Shown one piece after another: positions 7,220 through 12,926 of a DNA stretch of 12,926 bases. Under the pieces are notes generated by a model. That model had not been told where the DNA came from, searched no databases, and was given only the letters and a program-made list of their open reading frames with translations. The position numbers and the translations under genes were made by a program. Numbering within the stretch: position 1 is the stretch's first letter; each line of letters begins with the position of its first letter. The DNA is taken from positions 1 to 12,926 of the forward strand of contig JALOSK010000027.1 of the NCBI GenBank assembly GCA_025458465.1, given 5' to 3'. The DNA is from Sandarakinorhabdus sp. Its GTDB lineage: Bacteria > Pseudomonadota > Alphaproteobacteria > Sphingomonadales > Sphingomonadaceae.

Positions 7220-8165
7220 CGCGCCTGCGGGGATGGTCTTCATCCCCGGCGGTACCTTCACGCTGGGGTCGCTGGATTTCTATCCGGAAGAGGCGCCGCT
7301 GCGCCGCGTCGCGCTGGACGGTTTCTGGATCGACGAAACGCCGGTGACCAATCGCGATTTTGCCCGCTTCGTGGCAGCAACCGGCCACGTGACGGTGGCC
7401 GAAGTGGCACCTGATCCGAAGGATTATCCCGGCATGGATCCGGCGCTGGCGGTGCCAGGGTCGCTGGTGTTCACGCCTCCGCCCGGCCCTGTGCCGCTCA
7501 ACCGACCCGATCTGTGGTGGCGCTTCGTGCCCGGGGCGGACTGGCGCCACCCCTATGGGCCGGATGCCGATCTTGATGTGCTTGACCTGTGGGATCACCC
7601 GGTGGTGCAGGTGGCGTGGGCCGATGCGGCGGCCTATGCGAAATGGGCCGGCAAGGCATTGCCCACCGAAGCCGAACATGAAGTGGCCGCGCGCGGCGGG
7701 CTGGAGGGCAAGGCGTTTGCCTGGGGCGATGAACTGGCGCCCGATGGCCGCATCATGGCCAACAGCTGGCAGGGCAGCTTTCCGCATCACAACACGGCGG
7801 CAGACGGCTGGGAACGCACCTCACCAGTGCGCAGCTTCCCTCCCAACGGTTACGGCCTCCACGACATGATCGGCAACGTGTGGGAATGGACGCAGGACTG
7901 GTGGGAGGACCGCCCCCGCCAGCCGCGCAAGAAGCGCCCCGACGCCTGTTGCACCATCGCCAACCCGCGCGGCGGCACGCTGTGGGGCAGCTATGATCCG
8001 GCTCAGCCAGACGTGAAGATCGGCCGCAAGGTGCTGAAGGGCGGATCGCACCTGTGCGCGGTCAACCATTGCCAGCGTTATCGTCCAGCCGCCCGCCATC
8101 CGGAGATGATCGACACATCGACCACCCACATCGGCTTTCGCTGCGTGAAGCGAGTGAAGCCTTAA
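7206..8165 (+). CDS. formylglycine-generating enzyme (sulfatase-modifying factor, SUMF1 family)
   Basis: Protein of 319 residues that aligns by eye along its whole length with human and actinobacterial FGE. FGE oxidises the cysteine of a CxPxR motif in type I sulfatases to C-alpha-formylglycine, using O2 and copper. Landmarks are [13 protein letters not shown] (10-22), WRHPYGPD (113-120), LPTEAEHE (152-159), [19 protein letters not shown] (211-229) and [16 protein letters not shown] (278-293), ending HIGFRC (308-313). Cys284 and Cys289 match the copper-binding active-site pair, so this looks like a true FGE and not one of the many fold relatives lacking them. There is no signal peptide. The ATG at 7206 overlaps the aldehyde dehydrogenase end by 14 bases and has no good Shine-Dalgarno; an ATG at 7233 is possible but sits only 13 bases past that stop. 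No sulfatase gene is in the window, so the client is unknown. Confidence 0.92.
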   Translation: MKPGDAPAGMVFIPGGTFTLGSLDFYPEEAPLRRVALDGFWIDETPVTNRDFARFVAATGHVTVAEVAPDPKDYPGMDPALAVPGSLVFTPPPGPVPLNRPDLWWRFVPGADWRHPYGPDADLDVLDLWDHPVVQVAWADAAAYAKWAGKALPTEAEHEVAARGGLEGKAFAWGDELAPDGRIMANSWQGSFPHHNTAADGWERTSPVRSFPPNGYGLHDMIGNVWEWTQDWWEDRPRQPRKKRPDACCTIANPRGGTLWGSYDPAQPDVKIGRKVLKGGSHLCAVNHCQRYRPAARHPEMIDTSTTHIGFRCVKRVKP

Positions 8166-8716
8166 TCCACAGGCAACAGGCGCCCGGTCTTCACGTCATA
8201 GATGAAGCCGTGGACCGGGATGGTGTCGGGCGTCAGCGGGTGCGCCTTGATGCGCGCCACGTCGTCGCGCACGCTTTGCGCCAGATCCTTGAAGGTCAGC
8301 CAGGCGACGTGCCAGCCTTCCGTGCTGCCGCCTTCGGCCTGCGTGTTGGCCCACTGCGTGCCATCGAAGGTGGCGGTGGCGCGGCTGGTTTCCAGAAGGG
8401 TGGCGATGGTGGGCCCATCGAACAATTCCATGCCGCAATCGGTGTGATGGATCACGAACCATTCGCGCGTGCCCAGCAGCTTGTGGGAAATCACCAGCGA
8501 CCGGATGGCATCGTCGCTGGCGCGGCCGCCGGCGTTGCGGATCACATGGGCATCGCCTTCGGCCAACCCGGCATATTTGGCCGGATCAAGCCGGGCATCC
8601 ATGCAGGTGAGGATGGCAAAGCCGCGCGCCGGCGGCAGCGCCAGATTGCCCTTGTCCCCGAAATCGGCGGCATAGGCGTCGTTGGCGGCGGTCACTTCGG
8701 TGCGGATCTGGCTCAT
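8162..8716 (-). CDS. beta-class carbonic anhydrase
   Basis: Small beta-carbonic anhydrase of 184 residues, catalysing reversible hydration of CO2 to bicarbonate. Zinc ligands are Cys38 (TCMDAR), His91 and Cys94 (HTDCG). The Asp40/Arg42 dyad of the CxDxR motif is intact. The length fits the short prokaryotic beta-CA branch, which includes some mycobacterial enzymes. There is no signal peptide, so it is probably cytosolic. I chose the ATG at 8716 because AGGAG (read in reverse from 8724-8728) lies seven bases upstream. An adjacent ATG at 8719 is four bases from it. The frame stays open upstream to 8791, but that segment is basic, unlike the family, and contains the ribosome binding site. The gene converges on the FGE gene, with stop codons overlapping by 4 bases (8162-8165). 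No neighbour suggests a pathway-specific role; bicarbonate supply or pH balance is generic. Confidence 0.93.
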   Translation of the reverse strand: MSQIRTEVTAANDAYAADFGDKGNLALPPARGFAILTCMDARLDPAKYAGLAEGDAHVIRNAGGRASDDAIRSLVISHKLLGTREWFVIHHTDCGMELFDGPTIATLLETSRATATFDGTQWANTQAEGGSTEGWHVAWLTFKDLAQSVRDDVARIKAHPLTPDTIPVHGFIYDVKTGRLLPVD

Positions 8717-8797
8717 CATGTTTCTCCTTCGCCGCTCGTTGTGACGGCTGGCGGGGAAGGGCGCGACGAAGAAAATCTGCGCGATTGCCAAATCCGC
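8717..8797 (-). promoter_or_regulatory. upstream region of the carbonic anhydrase gene
   Basis: An 81-base gap between the nuclease stop and the carbonic anhydrase start on the same strand. It contains a good ribosome binding site (GAAGGAG, reverse of 8724-8730) and, further upstream, a TTGGCA that could be a -35 element, but no matching -10 at proper spacing. No T-rich hairpin terminator for the upstream operon is visible. Readthrough from the efflux/nuclease operon into the carbonic anhydrase gene is therefore possible. Confidence 0.3.
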
Positions 8798-10402
8798 CTA
8801 GCGCCGGCGTTTGGGCCGCTCCCGCTGCGCATAATCATCAAGGATGCGGCGCATCCGGGCGATGGCGCGCATGCGGGCGGTCTCGTCCTCGATGGCGGCC
8901 AGCCGGCGTTTGAGGCCAGTGGCCAGATCGGCATAGTCATTCTGCCAGTCCCGCCCCACGGCGTGCCGGCGCGATTGTGCGCCGCGCTTGATGCGCCGCG
9001 CCGGCTGGCCGGCCGCAAGCCGGTAGCAATCGCCCAGTTCCGGTGCGATCACGGCCGGCGCCAGGCCGCGCGCCTGGGCTTCGGACGCCAGCGCATCGAT
9101 GGCCTCCTGCTCGCCATGATCAAGGAACAGGGTGCCGGCAATCGGCCCGGCCGCGGTGATCCAGTCCAGCAGTTCCTCGCGGTCGGCATGGGCGGAATAG
9201 CCGTCGATGTGGCGCACCTGCGCCCGCACCGCCATGTCCCGCCCGGAGATACGAACCCGCTGCGCGCCCTCAAGGATCACCCGGCCCAACGAGCCCTGCG
9301 CCTGGAAGCCGACGAACAAGATGGTGGAATCGCGGCGCGGCAGGTTGTGAAGAAGATGGTGGCGGATGCGCCCGGCTTCGCACATGCCCGACGCCGCGAT
9401 GATGATGGCGCCCGACATGCTGTTGAGGCGCATCGATTCCGCCGCCGGCCCGATGCTGTGGATGGCGGGATGGGTGAACACGTCGCGTCCCCCGGTGTCC
9501 TCCAGCGTGTCGGCGTGGGCGCGGAACACCTCTGTCACCTTGTTGGCGAGCGGGCTGTCCACGAACACCTGCGCCGTGCCGATGGCGCCAGCCTTCGACA
9601 GCATGGCGATATCCAGCAGCAGTTCCTGCGTGCGTTCCAGCGCGAAGGCCGGGATCACCAGATTGCCGCCACGCTTGAGCGCGGCGTTGATCTCCTCGGC
9701 CAGCAGCCGGCGGCGTTCATACATGGTCACCTTCTGGCGGGTGGTGTCGCCATAGGTGGATTCGCAGATCACGTGATCGAACCCCCTGGCGGTGGCGGGA
9801 TCTGACAGGCCGGGGCTGGGCAGGAAGGCCTTGTTGTCCGGCCCCAGATCACCCGAAAACAGCAGCCGGTTGCCGCCGGCCTCCAGCTCCACGGATGCCG
9901 CGCCCAATATGTGCCCGGCGTTCCACAGCCGGGCGCGCAAGCCCTGTGCGGGCTCGAACCAGTCTTCCAGTTCCACCGGCCGCGCCAGTTCGGCGGCGGC
10001 CAGTGCATCGGCTTCGGTATAGGTGGGGGTGATCGGTTCATCGCCGGCCCGGTCGCGCCGGTGGTTGCGGCGTTCGGCTTCATATTCGTGGATGCGCCCA
10101 CTGTCTGCCAGCATCGGCCGCAACAGATCGGCGGTTTGCGGCGTGCACCAGATGGGGCCGGTGTAGCCCAGCGCCGACAATCGCGGCAGCAGGCCGGAAT
10201 GATCGATGTGCGCGTGGGTGAGGATGACGGCATCGATGCTGCCGACATCGAAGGGCAGCGGGCCGTGGTTCAGCGCCTCCAGCGTGCGGGAGCCCTGGAA
10301 CAGGCCACAATCGACAAGGATGCGGCGGCTGCCGGCTGCCACCTCCATGCAGGAACCGGTGACGGTGCGCGCGGCGCCGTGGAAGGTAAGGGTTGCGGTC
10401 AT
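8798..10402 (-). CDS. beta-CASP metallo-beta-lactamase-fold RNA/nucleic-acid hydrolase
   Basis: Protein of 534 residues in the beta-CASP branch of the metallo-beta-lactamase superfamily, whose members (CPSF73/Ysh1, RNase J) are zinc-dependent nucleases. The metal-site motifs are complete: Asp31 (LVDCG), HAHIDH (63-68), His164 (NAGHILGA) and Asp185 (SGDLG). So are the beta-CASP motifs: A, Glu214 (CESTYGD); B, His405 (YSAHAD); C, His429 (LDHGE). Layout is lactamase domain, inserted beta-CASP domain (about 215-350), return to the lactamase fold with RMMBL (about 355-460), then a basic, helical, Arg-rich tail of about 70 residues ending KRRR that is not part of the core. The closest relatives are the bacterial YSH1-like MBL-fold exonuclease group, not RNase J. 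The ATG at 10402 overlaps the adaptor gene stop by 4 bases (ATGA). The substrate is not known; RNA is the default from the family. Confidence 0.92.
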   Translation of the reverse strand: MTATLTFHGAARTVTGSCMEVAAGSRRILVDCGLFQGSRTLEALNHGPLPFDVGSIDAVILTHAHIDHSGLLPRLSALGYTGPIWCTPQTADLLRPMLADSGRIHEYEAERRNHRRDRAGDEPITPTYTEADALAAAELARPVELEDWFEPAQGLRARLWNAGHILGAASVELEAGGNRLLFSGDLGPDNKAFLPSPGLSDPATARGFDHVICESTYGDTTRQKVTMYERRRLLAEEINAALKRGGNLVIPAFALERTQELLLDIAMLSKAGAIGTAQVFVDSPLANKVTEVFRAHADTLEDTGGRDVFTHPAIHSIGPAAESMRLNSMSGAIIIAASGMCEAGRIRHHLLHNLPRRDSTILFVGFQAQGSLGRVILEGAQRVRISGRDMAVRAQVRHIDGYSAHADREELLDWITAAGPIAGTLFLDHGEQEAIDALASEAQARGLAPAVIAPELGDCYRLAAGQPARRIKRGAQSRRHAVGRDWQNDYADLATGLKRRLAAIEDETARMRAIARMRRILDDYAQRERPKRRR

Positions 10403-11556
10403 CGTGGTGTGACTTTCGTTTCGTTGCTCACGGTGGTTGGCGGGTTGAGCACGACGTCATCGCCCGCCTTCAGGCCAGCCAGCACCTCACCGTGGGCGCT
10501 GTCGATCCGGCCGATCTTCACGTCGCGGGTGCGGGCGCGACCGCCTTCGATGGCAAACACCTGCCAGCCGCCGCCGGAGCCGCGGAACAGCGCGCCGATG
10601 GGCACGCGCAGCGCATCGGGGCGCTGCCACAGGATCACGGTGGCATCGAGCTGGAAGCCATGGCCCAGCCGGGCCGCGCGCCCGGCGCTGGCGGCGTCGA
10701 ACCCGATGATCAGGTTCACCCGCTGCTCCTCGATGCCCAGCGCCGAAACCTTCATGCGCCCGAACGGCTCAATGCGCTTCACCGTGCCGGTCAGCGCGCC
10801 TTCGCCGCCCCACTGCGTCATTTCGACGGGATCGCCCACCTTGGCCTGCACTGCCTCGCGGGAGAGCAGATCGAGCACCACTTCGATACGGGCCGGATCG
10901 CCAATCCACAGCAGCGGCGTGCCCTCCTGGATCAGGCCCTCGCTTTCATCGACCACCGAAAGCACCGTGCCGGCCACGGGGCTGCGCACCGGCACCTCGG
11001 CAGTGCTGGCCTCGCCGGTGGCGGGGGCCAGTTGCGCCGCCAGCCGGGCGGCTTCGGCGCGGGCCTGGGCAAGGGCGGCATTGCTGGTGGAAACCCGCGT
11101 GCGCGCCGCTTCCAGTTGCGCCCTGGGCAGGAAGCCGCGTCCGGCCAGGTCCTCGGCCCGCACCAGATCGCGCCGCGCCTGCGCGAGCGTGGCGGCCAGC
11201 CCGTTGATGCTGGCGCGCGCCGCATCCAGCGCGGCGTGCACCTGTTCGATGCCCCGCGGATCCAGCGGCGCCGATGGCCGACCGTGCATGTGGGCGATTT
11301 CCTGGCCGGCGCCCACGCGTGCGCCAGGATCGACATTGATGGGCGACAGGAAGCCACTGATCGGTGCCGATACCACCGAAAGCGGGCGCACCCGCGTCAC
11401 GCCTTCATCGGTGATGCCCAGCCGCATGGGCCCGCGCGTCACCTTGCCGGCATCCACCGGCACGGCTTCCGGCCAGAAGGCAATGCCCAGGCCGGCCCCC
11501 AGCAGGGCCAGGATCAGCAGCGCCCAGCGCCAGCGTTTGAACAGATCCGCCATCAT
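10399..11556 (-). CDS. HlyD/MacA-type periplasmic adaptor of an ABC efflux system
   Basis: Membrane-fusion (periplasmic adaptor) protein, 385 residues. An N-terminal membrane anchor (about residues 11-28, preceded by KRWR) places the rest in the periplasm. Then come the first half of a lipoyl domain (about 58-92), a long Ala/Arg-rich alpha-helical hairpin predicted as coiled coil (about 103-177), the second lipoyl half (VPVRSPVAGTVLSVV, about 188-202), a beta-barrel (about 222-290) and a membrane-proximal domain to the end. There is no lipobox Cys. Such adaptors connect an inner-membrane pump to an outer-membrane channel. The next gene upstream is an FtsX-type ABC permease, joined by an ATGA overlap (11553-11556), so this is an ABC-type rather than RND-type pump. 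It also overlaps the downstream nuclease gene by ATGA. The start is ATG at 11556, with AAGG seven bases upstream; a second ATG follows at once. The transported substrate is unknown. Confidence 0.9.
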   Translation of the reverse strand: MMADLFKRWRWALLILALLGAGLGIAFWPEAVPVDAGKVTRGPMRLGITDEGVTRVRPLSVVSAPISGFLSPINVDPGARVGAGQEIAHMHGRPSAPLDPRGIEQVHAALDAARASINGLAATLAQARRDLVRAEDLAGRGFLPRAQLEAARTRVSTSNAALAQARAEAARLAAQLAPATGEASTAEVPVRSPVAGTVLSVVDESEGLIQEGTPLLWIGDPARIEVVLDLLSREAVQAKVGDPVEMTQWGGEGALTGTVKRIEPFGRMKVSALGIEEQRVNLIIGFDAASAGRAARLGHGFQLDATVILWQRPDALRVPIGALFRGSGGGWQVFAIEGGRARTRDVKIGRIDSAHGEVLAGLKAGDDVVLNPPTTVSNETKVTPR

Positions 11557-12926
11557 TCCCGCGCCTTCAACACCCGAACCATGTCAAGCTGCTGCACCCG
11601 CCGCGCCACCACCAGTGCGGTGAGCATGGCCGCCGCCAGCACCACCAGCACCGACCAGCCATAGCTTGCCCGCGCCGGGGCAAAGGGCAGGCGGAACAGA
11701 TCGGAACTGAACAGCGCCACCATCAACCGCGCCAGCAGATTGCCGATCACGCAGGCGAACGGCACCGCGGCCGCCACCAGCAGCGCCAGTTCCCCAACCA
11801 GCACCAGGCCCACCTCGCTGCGGAAATAGCCCAGCACCCGCAGCGTGGCGAGTTCATGGGCGCGTTCCGACAGGATGATGCGGGCACTGTTGTACACGAC
11901 GCCCACCGTGATCGCCCCGGCAAAGCCGACGAAGAAGACGATCATGGTGAGCAGATTGTCGTCGATCATGCGTTCGAACTTGGCCACCGACGCGGCCTTC
12001 TCGCTCACCCCCAGCACCATCGGCATCGCCTTCAACCGTGCCAAGATGCTGGCCCGCGCCGCCGGATCGATGCGCAGCAGGGCGGTGCCGGAGGTGGCGC
12101 CATCGCGGGTCAGCCGGGCCAGCGTCGCTTGTGCCGCATAGGCGCGTGCGCCGATATATTCGTCCACGATGGCCGTCACCGGCATCAGGGCCTGCGTGCG
12201 GCGGCCGCCCAGCATCTCCACCCGCACATTCTCGCCGACGGCAATCCCCAGCTTGTCGGCCAGTTGCCGGCTCAGCATCAGGCCGTCGGCGGGCAGCGGG
12301 TGGGCGGCGCCATGGCGATCGATGCGCAGGCTGAGCTGCGCGTCTTCCGGGCTGGATTCCAGAACGCTGCGTTCCATGCGCTGGCCGTTCATCAGCTTCA
12401 CGGCCACGCCGCGCGCTGGTTCCACCCGCAGCACGCCGGGCAGGCGGGCCAGCGCGTGCAGGGCATCGTCCCGCCGGGGTTCGGTGAAGGTGACGGTGAG
12501 ATCCTGGCGCTGGGCCCGGAAGAAGAAGGCATCGATCATCGTGCCGCTGGCATCGATGAACTGCAGGTTGGAAAACAGCAGCCCGCCCGACAGCGCGACA
12601 CCCAGCACGGTGATCGCCGAACGCCCTGGCCAGCGCGCGATGTGGCGCAGGATCATGTTGCCGCTGGCCGACAGCCCCACCCGCTGCCCCCAGCGCTCCA
12701 CCGGGCCGGCGCGATACACCGGCGGCGGCGGCGGCGACATGGCGGCGGCCGGCGCCAGGACCACGGCGCTGCGCACGCCTCCCAGCGCGCCCAGTGCTGC
12801 CGTGCCGATGGACAGCGCAGCAGCCATCAGGATCACCGGCGGCGACACCTGATAATCGAGGAAGGGGAAGTGATAATATTTGCTGTAGATGGCCGTCATG
12901 CCGCCGCCCATGCGGATGCCGGCGGC
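11553..12926 (-). CDS. ABC transporter permease, FtsX/MacB-type (5' end outside window)
   Basis: C-terminal 457 residues of an ABC permease; the frame is open to the right edge, so the true start lies beyond 12926. The ATG at 12911 is internal, since five in-frame sense codons precede it. Visible hydrophobic segments (numbered from the first visible residue) are near 31-55, 104-121, 324-348, 373-398 and 422-443. A large extracytoplasmic domain lies between 121 and 323, and a Pro-rich cytoplasmic linker (MSPPPPPVYR) near 63-72. NSARIILSERAHELATLRVLGY is the FtsX-domain coupling segment that contacts the ATPase. One helix before a second complete FtsX unit suggests a two-repeat permease of about 800 residues, as in several putative ABC export permeases. 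The ATPase gene is not in view and probably lies upstream. The gene ends in an ATGA overlap with the adaptor gene. The substrate is unknown; hydrophobic compounds, lipids or peptides are family possibilities. Confidence 0.88.
   Translation of the reverse strand, partial: AAGIRMGGGMTAIYSKYYHFPFLDYQVSPPVILMAAALSIGTAALGALGGVRSAVVLAPAAAMSPPPPPVYRAGPVERWGQRVGLSASGNMILRHIARWPGRSAITVLGVALSGGLLFSNLQFIDASGTMIDAFFFRAQRQDLTVTFTEPRRDDALHALARLPGVLRVEPARGVAVKLMNGQRMERSVLESSPEDAQLSLRIDRHGAAHPLPADGLMLSRQLADKLGIAVGENVRVEMLGGRRTQALMPVTAIVDEYIGARAYAAQATLARLTRDGATSGTALLRIDPAARASILARLKAMPMVLGVSEKAASVAKFERMIDDNLLTMIVFFVGFAGAITVGVVYNSARIILSERAHELATLRVLGYFRSEVGLVLVGELALLVAAAVPFACVIGNLLARLMVALFSSDLFRLPFAPARASYGWSVLVVLAAAMLTALVVARRVQQLDMVRVLKARE

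Noticed and set aside
5744..7261. Long minus-strand open frame (505 residues) opposite the aldehyde dehydrogenase gene
   Set aside because: Shadow of a gene whose catalytic Asn, Lys, Glu and Cys are all present on the plus strand.
8717..8791. N-terminal extension of the carbonic anhydrase as a possible signal peptide
   Set aside because: The segment contains a strong ribosome binding site (AGGAG) right before the ATG pair at 8719/8716, and the extension ends in a run of arginines rather than a cleavage site.
8054..9805. Long plus-strand open frame (583 residues) opposite the carbonic anhydrase and MBL genes
   Set aside because: It covers two minus-strand genes with intact catalytic motifs and reads as low-complexity His/Gly/Arg sequence; it has no ribosome binding site.
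9911..11664. Two long plus-strand open frames opposite the MBL and adaptor genes
   Set aside because: They overlap each other and well-recognised minus-strand genes, and show no domain-like pattern.

Overview
The window is a gene-dense, GC-rich stretch (roughly two thirds G+C by eye) of a bacterial chromosome. Base composition, codon choice and gene content suit an alphaproteobacterium, most plausibly of the Sphingomonadales. That placement is inference: there is no rRNA or other taxonomic marker. No tRNA, rRNA, insertion sequence, CRISPR array or phage gene is visible. Almost all of the DNA is coding, with only short gaps and several start/stop overlaps.

Region 1 (69-2530) holds three short-chain dehydrogenase/reductase (SDR) genes. 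One is on the minus strand. Thirty bases away, two related SDR genes lie on the plus strand, joined by a 4-base ATGA overlap. Their substrates cannot be read from sequence.

Region 2 (2534-7219) is a recognisable trans-4-hydroxy-L-proline catabolic locus arranged as a divergon around a 110-base gap (5679-5788). The minus-strand operon runs deaminase (HypD-type), 4-hydroxyproline epimerase, then FAD-dependent D-hydroxyproline dehydrogenase. The plus-strand arm begins with an alpha-ketoglutarate semialdehyde dehydrogenase. Together they give: trans-4-hydroxy-L-proline -> cis-4-hydroxy-D-proline -> 1-pyrroline-4-hydroxy-2-carboxylate -> 2,5-dioxopentanoate -> 2-oxoglutarate. No regulator or transporter for this pathway is inside the window.

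Region 3 (7206-8791): a formylglycine-generating enzyme (FGE, sulfatase-modifying factor) with both copper-binding cysteines overlaps the end of the aldehyde dehydrogenase gene by 14 bases. This apparent operon link between a hydroxyproline pathway gene and a sulfatase-activating enzyme is the least expected feature here. A beta-carbonic anhydrase gene converges on it with a 4-base overlap.

Region 4 (8798-12926) is a minus-strand operon that enters from beyond the right edge. It runs FtsX/MacB-type ABC permease (5' end cut off), HlyD/MacA-type periplasmic adaptor, then a beta-CASP metallo-beta-lactamase-fold ribonuclease-like protein. The genes are joined by two successive ATGA overlaps, so a predicted nucleic-acid hydrolase is translationally coupled to an efflux system.
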